Assembly: GCF_000350225.1 (NCBI RefSeq)
Contig: NW_005179035.1
Location: forward strand, 144,979-208,978
Source: Chondrus crispus
Taxonomy: Eukaryota; Rhodophyta; Florideophyceae; Gigartinales; Gigartinaceae
Reading direction: 5' to 3'
Length of the DNA: 64,000 bases
The number at the start of each line of letters is the position of its first letter. Positions within the stretch are counted from its first letter, which is position 1. The notes beneath the pieces are model-generated. The model saw only the letters and a program-made list of their open reading frames with translations, was not told the origin of the DNA and did not search any database. Positions 42,506 through 51,921 of this stretch are shown piece by piece. Both the position numbers and the translations under genes were made by a program.

Positions 42506-45313
42506 ATGAAGGCCCCCTCCCCCCCAATCCGTGTCCCGACCGAAGCGGAGCTCGAGCAGTCCACCCCTTCGGAGCTGCTCCTCCTCTCGGCCACCCTCGG
42601 TCGCACCGACCTCGCCGTCTCCGCCCTGCGCGCGGGCGCGGCCGTCGACGACGTCGTCCCCTCCTCGTCTTCGCACGCCCGCACTGCTCTGCACGCCGCG
42701 CTCTCCGGGGGCCATGTCGACGTCGCACGCGCGTTGTTGGCGGCCGGCGCGTCGCTGACGAAGCACGACGCAGGCGGGGAGACCCCTATCGCCGTCGCCG
42801 CTGAGGATGAGGCTGTGCAGACGGCGCTCTCCGCCCATGTGTGCCAACGCGCCGCTGCGGGAGATTCCCATGCCATCGCCGAAGCGATCGCCGCGGGTAT
42901 GGATGTAGGAAAGACCGATGGATCTCCAGCGGTCAATACGCCGCTGCACTGGGCGGCCGCGTTTGGTCAGGTTTCGGCTGTTCGTGTGCTATTGCAGGCG
43001 GGAGTTGATGTTGATGCCGCGAATGCCAAGGGGGATACTCCCTTGCGGGATGCGGCAGCCGCTGGGCATGTAGCGGTGGTGCGGGAGCTTATGTCAGCCG
43101 GGGCGGATCCGTCGTTTAAGAACAAGAAAGGGAGTTCCCCAATCGATATCGCCACGAGTGATGAGCTGCTTGGCGCTCTGCATCGAAGTCACCAGGGTGA
43201 GAGAGAAGTTGCCGAGCACGCGGTTGGCAGTGTAGAAGGTGAGGACGGACCGGAGACGCCGTACTTTGTTCCCGGAGAACGCACGAGAGGAGGGGCCAGA
43301 CTAGCAGGAGCTAAGGCGGAGGAACGGCCGGCATGGGGTGAGATGCTTTGGCCAAGGCCGCAGAGGTTTGTGGAGGCTGCGCCAAAAGGCTTTTTTACCA
43401 TGCCGCCGGTCGTTACCGTGTCGGCAGAGAATGAGTGCATGCAAGTTGCGCGGATGCTTGTTACTTGGATGAGGAATGAGAAGCTTGGAGATGACTATAC
43501 TGTCAAGCTTGTCGGTGGGGGTCATGGGGGTTTAGGCGAAGCGCTTGAGTTTTCTGCTTCGGTATTTTTACGCGTTGATGCAAGAGGTGTGGAAGGTGCG
43601 GAGCAAGCATACAACTTGACCGTCCGTGATTTTGGAATAGACGTGGTTGGAGTGGATTTGCCAGGGCTTTTTTATGGTGCCTCGACCCTGTTCAATGTTT
43701 TCCGGTTGAGAAAGGAGAAGTCGAAAGACCAGTCTGCACCGCTGGCTATCCCCACCTGCCGCATCTCGGACTGGCCTTCTATAAGACGGCGGGCACTGCA
43801 CATGGACATCTCGAGCTACATGCTTCCGAAACGCGAAACGCTTGATGCGCTCGCCAAGTTTCTTGCGCGGGAAATGAAAATGAATCAGCTTCAGCTCAAC
43901 ATGGGCCCCAACTTTGTGAGGATGAGTGACTTGTCAGGGAGGGATGCGATGCGACATGAAGATATCTTGACGTTCCAGAATGTCTGTCATCAACATTTTA
44001 TCGAGCTTGTGCCGGTCGTCTCCCTAGGTGACCAAACTGAGCAACGACGGGAAAGCGGTGATGGGAACACAAACGGAAACGGTGACCATCACTCCAGATC
44101 CTCACAAAGGAAAAAACGAGTTGCGGATGAAATGATCTATGATGAGTTTGTCACTTTGTTTGACAGCCCTCAGGTCAATCTGGGTGAACTGTCCGAGAAA
44201 CGAACAAGCGACTCCAGCGATTTTGAAAGGCTTCGCGCTGCCACCCGCGGCCTGCGCTCAAGAGGTAAACAGACTTTCCAAATCTACGGGAGCCAAATCC
44301 CAGAAACTCTCGCGGATTCTCCAGTGGTATCAAGTGTATTAGCGGAGATTCCTACTAGATGTATTACCATCCTGGAGACAACTCTCGCGGATGAGGACAG
44401 ATACAAGGAAAACTGTCTTCGGATGAGTCAATATGGTTTGCCGTTTTATACGTGCTCTTCCTCATACTTGAATGAGTCGCTTGCAGGGTGCACATCAAAA
44501 GCTCTTGACAGTTCATGGATTGCGGTGGAAACCGCAATTGAACAAGGCGCCGTAGGCGTTATGATGAAAAACTCGAGTTCAGCAACACACAGCGCACCGC
44601 TCGTATTTCTGTACCAAGCCTTGATTCCGTTTGCCGGGGCCGCATGGAATGCTAAGCAAGAGGTGGGAAGAGTATCCTCCGGCCCAGATGACGTACTCTC
44701 TCACTTGTACGATATGTACATTTTTGGGGACCCTACTGAGAAAGGCATCCTTGGCAACATAGCTCTATCTCTTGGTGACCTCCACCTCGTTGCAGGTGAT
44801 AGCACTGGGAAGGCTCTCTCTTCACTGCTTACAAATCGCAGAGGAAATTCCATTTCTGCAATAGAAGAGATGACATATCTGGGCCTGCGCAAGGCCTTGA
44901 AGCGAGCTGAAAGAATCGAAAATGCCCTTTCATCATATGTTGGAAATGCAGAGCGGACTGACGTGCTGGAAATGCGTGTTGCCGCGATCTTGATGGGTGT
45001 ATCAGCAAGGCTTGGTGCTTCTCTGTTTTCGGTATCCTCAGCAAACTCCATGGATTTCGCAAACAGCTTCAGAGAAAGCCCTCTCCGAATTAGTGCCCTG
45101 CCAGATGGAAGAAGAAGCGATCTCTGCAATTCCCTCTTGCATGGCATCGAACTTTTTCGAGATGCATGGATGCAGCGATACAATGAGGTTGGATTTACGG
45201 CAACAGTGGAACTTTTGACCGGAGAAGCGCTGACACAGCTCGCAGACGGAATGCCATACCAAAGATACCTAGAAGAACGAAAGGCGCATGGCTGGGGTCC
45301 AGGCCGGGAGTAG
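42506..45313 (+). CDS. ankyrin-repeat protein fused to GH20 hexosaminidase-like domain
   Basis: 935 residues. The start is the ATG in CGCCATGAAG; the open frame extends upstream without support. Residues 25-235 hold about five ankyrin repeats (TALHAALSGGHVDVARALLA, TPLHWAAAFGQVSAVRVLLQ, TPLRDAAAAGHVAVVRELMS). From about 300 a second part looks like glycoside hydrolase family 20: an N-terminal alpha/beta domain (YNLTVRDFGIDVVGVDLPGL then FYGASTLFNVFRL), and a barrel entry DWPSIRRRALHMDIS, which parallels the 'DfP.f.hRGl.lD.sR' start of the catalytic barrel. The expected catalytic Asp-Glu (GGDE) is not seen; the matching place reads VNLGELSE. No signal peptide is present, so it is probably cytosolic or nuclear. 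The catalytic role is doubtful; a sugar-binding or regulatory function is possible. Confidence 0.65.
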   Translation: MKAPSPPIRVPTEAELEQSTPSELLLLSATLGRTDLAVSALRAGAAVDDVVPSSSSHARTALHAALSGGHVDVARALLAAGASLTKHDAGGETPIAVAAEDEAVQTALSAHVCQRAAAGDSHAIAEAIAAGMDVGKTDGSPAVNTPLHWAAAFGQVSAVRVLLQAGVDVDAANAKGDTPLRDAAAAGHVAVVRELMSAGADPSFKNKKGSSPIDIATSDELLGALHRSHQGEREVAEHAVGSVEGEDGPETPYFVPGERTRGGARLAGAKAEERPAWGEMLWPRPQRFVEAAPKGFFTMPPVVTVSAENECMQVARMLVTWMRNEKLGDDYTVKLVGGGHGGLGEALEFSASVFLRVDARGVEGAEQAYNLTVRDFGIDVVGVDLPGLFYGASTLFNVFRLRKEKSKDQSAPLAIPTCRISDWPSIRRRALHMDISSYMLPKRETLDALAKFLAREMKMNQLQLNMGPNFVRMSDLSGRDAMRHEDILTFQNVCHQHFIELVPVVSLGDQTEQRRESGDGNTNGNGDHHSRSSQRKKRVADEMIYDEFVTLFDSPQVNLGELSEKRTSDSSDFERLRAATRGLRSRGKQTFQIYGSQIPETLADSPVVSSVLAEIPTRCITILETTLADEDRYKENCLRMSQYGLPFYTCSSSYLNESLAGCTSKALDSSWIAVETAIEQGAVGVMMKNSSSATHSAPLVFLYQALIPFAGAAWNAKQEVGRVSSGPDDVLSHLYDMYIFGDPTEKGILGNIALSLGDLHLVAGDSTGKALSSLLTNRRGNSISAIEEMTYLGLRKALKRAERIENALSSYVGNAERTDVLEMRVAAILMGVSARLGASLFSVSSANSMDFANSFRESPLRISALPDGRRSDLCNSLLHGIELFRDAWMQRYNEVGFTATVELLTGEALTQLADGMPYQRYLEERKAHGWGPGRE

Positions 45314-45328
45314 AAGAAAGTGCTGTTT

Positions 45329-46465
45329 TCATGTGTCTCGCAAGCGCCCAATGCGCAATGATGGTATGGGTAGGCCATCTAGAAATTCTTCTATCTCCTC
45401 CGTATAAACACTTTGAGCGCCGAGACTCGGAAAAAGAACTAGTGGAGGTAAAGAAGGCGAGAACTCAGCATCGAAACCGAGAAGATCCGTACACGACCGA
45501 TCGCCATAATTGCTCCCAGCTTGCGAGGACCTAGATTGTTTCGCTCGGGTTTTAACCTTCAAGAGTATGCGAGAAGGTTCCTCCCCGTCCACATGTATCA
45601 TTTCCCTTGACTCACTGATACCAAGGTCATTTTGAAGAATCGCTTTCTTCACGCGGGGTAATTCGTTTCTGTCTTGAATGATTGCGATAAAGGCCTCGTA
45701 GTTTTGACGATCGCAAGCAGTGTGCGCGGCTCGCAAAAAATGTTCACAGGTTGCACTACTTTCTTGGTGAGCCAGATGTTTCTCCCTATTCTTTGGAGAC
45801 TTTCGAGATCCGGCGGGATAAAACGGAGGATTGATCAGCACAACATCAAAACGGCCACGTAGGCCATCAGGCAATCTACCGTCTTTGAGATCAAATTGCG
45901 TGACGTCGCCATCGATGCGGTTTAGGTCAATGTTCCGTCTGGCACGCTCGGCAAGTTGAGGTTGGAGCTCAATCATGTGAACTTTGGTCAATTGGTGCGC
46001 CCTCGCAAAGAGAATTGAAACGAGACCATTCCCAGCCCCAAGGTCAAGAACTCGAACAGGTTTCGAAGGTTTACCTGTGGGCACGCGACGGTACTCTCCA
46101 AATGCGAAAAGCGCCAAAATATGAGAATCAACGTTAGCTCGGTACCCTCGACGCGACTGGAGCAAATAGGCCTTCTGCCGTAGAATCAGGTCCAATGTTT
46201 CACCCTGGACTGGTCGTAGATGCGTAGGCAGTGTCCGCAGTTCCTCTGGATCCCATGAATCAGATGACCTACGAGTGAAACCGGGACGCTCTTTGGGCAG
46301 GTCTTGTACATTTGCGGTTGAGCAATAACGTCGGTATCTGTTCTTCATGCACGTCTGTGAGTACAGCTTCAGTCCTTGAATCTCAATACTACGTGGTCTT
46401 GCAGCTTGAAAACCTCTTAGATTAGTAAGCGGAAAATGTTTATGGGGAGTGCCAAGCATAAACAT
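45329..46465 (-). CDS. TrmN6/YfiC-like adenine N6-methyltransferase
   Basis: 378 residues. A basic N-terminal extension of about 75 residues (FQAARPRSIEIQGLKLYSQT) suggests import into an organelle. The catalytic domain has motif I VRVLDLGAGNGLVSILFA, the acidic SAM-ribose site HMIELQPQLAERARRN, motif IV VVLINPPFYP and a later strand YEAFIAIIQDRNELPRVKKA. The NPPF plus the DLGAGNG pattern is that of the bacterial tRNA1(Val) A37 N6-methyltransferase family and of related protein-Gln methyltransferases. The DILLRQ.AYL-like opening (LDLILRQKAYLLQSRRGYRA) also matches that family. A bacterial-type enzyme in an organelle is plausible; its substrate is not known. It ends 15 bp from the stop of the ankyrin gene. 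Confidence 0.75.
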   Translation of the reverse strand: MFMLGTPHKHFPLTNLRGFQAARPRSIEIQGLKLYSQTCMKNRYRRYCSTANVQDLPKERPGFTRRSSDSWDPEELRTLPTHLRPVQGETLDLILRQKAYLLQSRRGYRANVDSHILALFAFGEYRRVPTGKPSKPVRVLDLGAGNGLVSILFARAHQLTKVHMIELQPQLAERARRNIDLNRIDGDVTQFDLKDGRLPDGLRGRFDVVLINPPFYPAGSRKSPKNREKHLAHQESSATCEHFLRAAHTACDRQNYEAFIAIIQDRNELPRVKKAILQNDLGISESREMIHVDGEEPSRILLKVKTRAKQSRSSQAGSNYGDRSCTDLLGFDAEFSPSLPPLVLFPSLGAQSVYTEEIEEFLDGLPIPSLRIGRLRDT

Positions 46466-47479
46466 TTGGAGTAGTACTTACCCGCCCCCCTCGTCAAGAG
46501 TGTAAGATGACGAAGTATCTCACGGGGTTTGAGCCTACAGTCGTCCTTCAGTACGTGCAGTGCCCTAGGGTAAAGTATTAGAGAACTGGGCTTCAGGTCC
46601 GATCACAGCAGTTTGAAGTGCCCGATGCGTATCCCCTCACAGGTCTAAGAAAATTGTTGGCGTTCTATCGAGCAAGAGAAAGCAGGATAGCCCCCGTCCC
46701 TCTAGAGAGCAAAGTCCATTCTGGGTACAGCACGTGCGGGGAAAAGTATATGGTTTGATGCTTGGTTTGATGCTTGGTGTTCGAAGGCAGGCGTCGGGCC
46801 CTATATTTTTGAGATTTTTTATGACGAACTTCATGGGGGGTACGGATAGGGGCAAGCACCTACTCTTTGTTGCACCGAGTGAATTCTGTGGCAGCCTTGC
46901 TCTATGGTACCGTTAAAAACGCCTCTTTCTACGCATCCTGAAAGGTCCACGGGGTGTAAGAGGACAAAAGAATTGTTTGGTCCCCAGATCTGTACTGTTC
47001 ACTTTCAAAGAACGGAGCTACACGTACAAACGTGATGCCGCATGGACTGATCACAAACATTATGTCGCAACAGAGCAGAACAGACCCCCACTACTAGTCT
47101 AGCGTGGCAGTCTAAGCAATTCTTTTCATTTTCATTTACTGAGTTGCAATCGATGTAATGTGAGGTGAGCCTCAGCTTCAGGTACTCCTCAGAAGGATGG
47201 CTCCATGTTTTTGTAGTCTTCCGGATGTCTCCTTGGTGACAACAGCCGATAACACACCTCGAAGTCATGTTTGAAACCTTTCAAAGCTCAAATAATCCCC
47301 TGTGCCTGGCAACTTCAAGTACCCTACTGGGAGGAGTTCAGGGCAGCATATGTAACTACTTGGCAACTTTTTCTTTTATGCATTTTTTCTCTGTCCATAC
47401 TACTTCGACGTACAAAATCATGAAAGACAAGAAGAGATGTGTCAAAATTGATACTACCGGTAACGTTTGTGTCACAGCT
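46466..47479. other. intergenic, 1 kb
   Basis: No supported gene; short frames only. A small tandem duplication (TTTGATGCTTGG twice) sits near 46752-46776. Confidence 0.4.
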
Positions 47480-48199
47480 TTAGCGGAATTTCAGCTGTGG
47501 TTGTGTAATCTCGTTATTTCGATGCTGGTATGAGTATTCAAGAGCCCACTTGATGGTGGGGAACGCAAGTTCGTCCCAAGGAATGTCTTCCCATGCAAAC
47601 ATGCGAACGACCAGAGACTCAGAACCAGCTGCCACAGTGTCTTCGTTGAGGAGGGTGCACCTGTAGAGAAGTTGAACCTGTTGTGCTGGCAGGACGTTAT
47701 ACACTGCCAGCAACGTAATTGGATTCATGTCTAGCTCTGCGCGAGCCTCTTCCCATGCTTCTCTCGCTGCCCCGCGCTCTGCCGTCTCGCCATTCTCAAG
47801 AAACCCTTGTGGGAAGGTCCACTTCCCCACAGGAGGAATTGCCCGTCTTGCGAGTAGAACGCGACGTCTATCTTTTGAGATCGGGACACAACCGACAACG
47901 ACCTTCGGATTTTCATATGCAATGTGATTGCATTTCGGACAAACGCTCCTCACCCGTTCATCGCCTGGGGGAGTTCGCTCGACCATTTCTGACGCGCAGC
48001 AACGACAGTAGGAAGGCGGCGTGTCGTCCTTCACCTTGCTTTCATCATTCGGGACGGATGCACTCTTGGAATCAGGCGCTCCGGATAGTGTCATTCGGTA
48101 GCGCATTTCCTTGTCTCCATGACGTGTGCAGCGGAAGTCCCCTTCTCTCGTTCGGGTTCGTCCTGAAAGTGGAGGTCTCAGCGGAGGAGCGAATGCCAT
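47480..48199 (-). CDS. Nudix hydrolase, plastid NUDX23-like
   Basis: 239 residues with an Arg-rich N-terminal extension typical of organelle targeting. Residues 60-100 form a zinc ribbon (YCRCCASEMVER, RSVCPKCNHIAYENPKVVVG) found before the Nudix domain in plant NUDX23 and in bacterial relatives. The Nudix box reads GFLENGETAERGAAREAWEE, keeping G, E, and RExxEE that bind the catalytic metal; the final conserved Gly of the box is Arg here (EEARA). Flanking strands (VPISKDRRRVLLARRAIPPV, GKWTFPQGF) fit. NUDX23 hydrolyses FAD in chloroplasts and so helps control flavin levels. The same direction as its left neighbour is the only break in the strand alternation of the block. Confidence 0.8.
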   Translation of the reverse strand: MAFAPPLRPPLSGRTRTREGDFRCTRHGDKEMRYRMTLSGAPDSKSASVPNDESKVKDDTPPSYCRCCASEMVERTPPGDERVRSVCPKCNHIAYENPKVVVGCVPISKDRRRVLLARRAIPPVGKWTFPQGFLENGETAERGAAREAWEEARAELDMNPITLLAVYNVLPAQQVQLLYRCTLLNEDTVAAGSESLVVRMFAWEDIPWDELAFPTIKWALEYSYQHRNNEITQPQLKFR

Positions 48200-49612
48200 T
48201 GTGGATTGGGTGACACTCTTCTACAGGGAAAAATAAGGTGCTTCAAAAAATCTCGCTAGGGAGATGGTCACGCAGGCCGCACAGGTTCGTCACTGCATAA
48301 GCACTGATGAGACTGGAATAATCAAGCTGACCTCAGTTATGCTCACAGGAAACGTCGAGAGCAAACTTGGAAAAGGTTGCGGTGCTTTTTCAGAGAAACG
48401 CAGCTTTTCTTCCACTTCAATCAGGGGGCGCAAACGTGAATCCCGCACCTTACCAACCGTACCAAGCTGATCAACCCAACCAGAGACAACAATCGAGGAT
48501 AGAGAAACTCACCGACCTTCTCTCTCTGACAGAACGTCATGCTGGTTCGCGAAACCAGTCCGATGAAAACATCAACGATCATTTCTGAAGCACGTGGCCA
48601 ATTCCGATAGGTTTGGAGACTCGAAATTTGTCAACGAAGAAATTCAAGATCGCATTCTATCTGCATTGGTCATTCCCCATCAGTAGTGAGACGCGAGCAA
48701 AGCAAGAATGCATGGACTGAAGACTGTACCCAAAAGAGATGTCCTTCGGGTTTCTCTACGGCAAGAATCAGGATGGCCTTGTAATGTTACTGGACAAGAG
48801 AAGAACAACGTGCAGGCTTATCAAATCGTCTTGATGAGTTGACCGAGGAACGTTTCGTGAGGCTATGAAGTATCGAGAGGGACGATGCATTGCAACGCGC
48901 TGTGCAGCAGCATTATATGCTGCTCTTTTTCCGTGTCACTTTGAAACTGGATACCAAGCTCGCTTTTCACATGCTATAGTATCATTGAAGCGTTTTATAC
49001 AGATAGTGTATCTAGGATTAAAAGGATGCACTTCATCGTTGGTTCTCGAAATAAATAGTGACTTTCAAGACGACATTTGTTTATTGCTGTGAGCGCTTGG
49101 ATTTTGCGTTGCACCCTTTCAATGGTCAGAGAGACTTCTGCGTGGTAACTCGATGCAGCGTACTGGAAAGACTAGAGAAATGACGTAGAACTAAATTTTC
49201 TGTTTTATTCTTGTCTTTGTTTAGTGATGGAGAGTATTTCTCCTCTCCGCATTGCAAAGATGTCCGTGATTCGACCCGACTGTACCGTTGTGTGAGTGAG
49301 AGGAACAAATTAGACTATGGAAGGTGACACGCAGTAGAGAGGTGCGCGTCATTACAATTCAATGAATTTCTTGTGTTTTTTCGGTACCTGCATCAAACAT
49401 TTGCACAAACCCTACGTTACGGCCAGCCTTCTGCTTTCGCCAATTCCCGCTCTGAGCGCCGAAGCCTAGATGAATAATCGAAAACTGTAATGACTCTAGA
49501 ATGTAGACTCACTCACCCTTCTTGTAAATGAATATGGTTGAACTGCAGGCAAAAATACAGGGTTCAGATCAAACGTATATACAGTTTCTGCTTCTTCAAA
49601 CCCCCCATCGGA
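48200..49612. other. 1.4-kb intergenic region, possible decayed coding pieces
   Basis: Short frames such as 48367-48588 (RIEKLTDLLSLTERHAGSRN) and 48645-48680 (EEIQDRILSALVIP) look weakly protein-like but lie in different frames with stops between. No family was recognised. A splice-acceptor-like CTGCAG lies at 49545-49550, just before the next gene. Confidence 0.3.
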
Positions 49613-51679
49613 ATGAGGGAAGGTTTCCTGTTCTTGCATGCCATGGCATACGTTTTCATTCTCTGTTCTCTAAGAGGGTCAGATGCAACTAACTTTCGTT
49701 TTTCAAGTGAATCGACAGATGACGATACTGAACGAAGCCCACCCGAAACAAATTCTAGTCCGATGTCTAGGGAACCATGGTTAACAGACCAATCAGACTA
49801 CGTAGGCCTAGGAGATTACAATGGGACAGCTTTCGCTATAGCTGATTTCAATAACGACAAATACTCTGATTTAATAGTGGGTCAGTACGCTCGAGGAAGC
49901 AGGGCCATCGAGGTATTGATTTGGGATCACCATTCGTATTCGTTTCATCCTGTTTCAAAGTGCAACCGTACAACTTTCCACAGCGTATTTTCTCTTGATG
50001 AAGTGATACAACTTTCTTGCGAGGCAACTATTGCCTCGGCAGCTACGTTGGATGCGGATTCCGACGGCTACATTGATATATTGCTCAGCATTCGTTTACC
50101 AAACAGTAGTTTTACAGGCGCGTTGCTACGTGGTGATGGTACCGGGTGTGTGCGCCTGGAGCAAATACTGCCAGGCATTACTCCGGATCTTTTGATATTG
50201 GACGTAAATGATGACGTTCACCCAGATGTCTTTTTTACTTCTGTCGAGCAAGAAAGAGTGTTTTATCTTAATGATAAAGCTGGGAGATTCCTAAGGAAGA
50301 CGTGGAGACCTAGATTAAGGGATGAAACATGCTTCCCGAAAGTAACATCCAACTCTCATGCTTTTGTTGACATTGACGGGGACTGCCTTCCTGACTTGGT
50401 CGTTACTACCCAATGCGGAATGGAAGTTTGGCTGAATGGCAGGCTTGAGAACAGGAGAGTGGGGACATGGACGTCTGGGAAGGAATATAGGAAAGCTCAT
50501 GTCAAAAGCTTTCCGGAGCTGAAATTACCAGACGATAATAGCCGTTTCATCCTTCTGAACGAGTCAGTGTGGAGTGATGCAAGAGGTGATGGGAAAGCAT
50601 GTTTTGCAGACTTCAACGGAGACGGAACGATCGATATTGGAGTACCGAACAGTAATGACGCAGAAGTGCGCATATCGTATCACGTCCGCAGCCACAGCTC
50701 ACAAGCAAACCTCTGCGCAGTAGATCCAGCCTGGCATTACTCTACAAAAGTTGCACTGGAAAACGTTTATATACCAGACACTTTGGTCGGGATTCATCGC
50801 ATGCAAAGCACAATCAGAGTAGGAGATTTCAATTTCGACAATAGAGCCGATATGTTGCTCCTGAATGGAGAAACTGGGACGTTGAATCTGTTCGAGGCTA
50901 GCTCATTCCGCGGCCGAAAAGGGTGGTTTCCAGGTTCTCGAGGCCTTAACCGCTTCTACAATAGATTATTGCTTTCAATTACCGGCTCCTATCATTATCA
51001 ATCTGTCGACGATCTTGAAGTGCTTGAGTATATACGCGCTTCAGAAAGTCCAATACTAGATGGCATTGAAGACCCGCTGGGTGCAGCCTTCATTGATGTG
51101 GACGACAGCGGAAGACAGGATATTTTGATTCCTCAGGTACACGGGACCAGGCTCCTGTGGAATGGTCTTCACAGTTACGAAGATTCCACGTTCTTCAAGG
51201 CAACTGGGGTGGACAGCACCCGAGGCCAAGGTAAAAGTGCTTTTAGTGGGAAGCAATCCTTCATTCCCACGCCAGGCAACACCTTTATGGTAACATACGG
51301 CGGTAGATACGGTAGAGAGACGCACGTGTGTAGCCAGTGTCCGCAAACAGGAGGTTTATCACTCCAGTCATGTTCTTGCATGTTTGGGTTGACCAGAATT
51401 GCAAACTACATTGAAGAGATGGCCATGGGAGGAGCACATGGCGTTCGGACCTGGAAGAATTTAATGCCCAACGCCCATGCGGTGGTGTGGCCACAACACC
51501 ACTCCAAGTGGGGGGTCACTAAGTGGAAGATCTCCTACCAATCTAGGGGCCGGGACGGGCAGATGAAGAGGATTGTAATTGTCCTCATCACTACGCTGGC
51601 ATTTCTGCTCGTGGCCATAGCATATACGCATAACCTCGAAAGGCTCGAGGAGAAGGGCAACAAGTTAGCCATCAGATAG
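49613..51679 (+). CDS. FG-GAP/VCBS repeat membrane protein, ITFG1 (TIP)-like
   Basis: 688 residues. The chosen ATG begins a signal peptide (MREGFLFLHAMAYVFILCSL). The luminal or extracellular part has repeated Ca-binding FG-GAP/VCBS units: AIADFNNDKYSDLIVGQ, TLDADSDGYIDILLSI, VDIDGDCLPDLVVTTQC, CFADFNGDGTIDIGVPN, VGDFNFDNRADMLLLNG and IDVDDSGRQDILIPQV, the D.(N/D).D....D motif of beta-propellers. Conserved Cys follow near the end (HVCSQCPQTG, SCSCMFGLTRIANY). A C-terminal membrane helix (IVIVLITTLAFLLVAIAY) and short tail complete the layout. This is the order of ITFG1, the T-cell immunomodulatory protein family, widespread in eukaryotes and of unclear role, probably cell-surface. A CTGCAG acceptor-like site upstream leaves room for a 5' exon. 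Confidence 0.75.
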   Translation: MREGFLFLHAMAYVFILCSLRGSDATNFRFSSESTDDDTERSPPETNSSPMSREPWLTDQSDYVGLGDYNGTAFAIADFNNDKYSDLIVGQYARGSRAIEVLIWDHHSYSFHPVSKCNRTTFHSVFSLDEVIQLSCEATIASAATLDADSDGYIDILLSIRLPNSSFTGALLRGDGTGCVRLEQILPGITPDLLILDVNDDVHPDVFFTSVEQERVFYLNDKAGRFLRKTWRPRLRDETCFPKVTSNSHAFVDIDGDCLPDLVVTTQCGMEVWLNGRLENRRVGTWTSGKEYRKAHVKSFPELKLPDDNSRFILLNESVWSDARGDGKACFADFNGDGTIDIGVPNSNDAEVRISYHVRSHSSQANLCAVDPAWHYSTKVALENVYIPDTLVGIHRMQSTIRVGDFNFDNRADMLLLNGETGTLNLFEASSFRGRKGWFPGSRGLNRFYNRLLLSITGSYHYQSVDDLEVLEYIRASESPILDGIEDPLGAAFIDVDDSGRQDILIPQVHGTRLLWNGLHSYEDSTFFKATGVDSTRGQGKSAFSGKQSFIPTPGNTFMVTYGGRYGRETHVCSQCPQTGGLSLQSCSCMFGLTRIANYIEEMAMGGAHGVRTWKNLMPNAHAVVWPQHHSKWGVTKWKISYQSRGRDGQMKRIVIVLITTLAFLLVAIAYTHNLERLEEKGNKLAIR

Positions 51680-51921
51680 ACGCAAACGATATGCCTTATC
51701 TTCTCGCCCAGTCTTGTGCCGCGCTCCCACCAAAACAATACAACAGGTGCATACATACCGCAAAGAATATATCTGTACTGGTTGACAGCCTCGCACCCAA
51801 TACGTCTGGCGAGAAAATTGCCCCACCTCGGCGCCCCGGCGCGAAGAACAGAGTGTTCGGCCTGTGGCCATAGATAGCGGAAAGAAAGGACTCTGCGGCG
51901 CGAAACGCATAAAACAAATCC

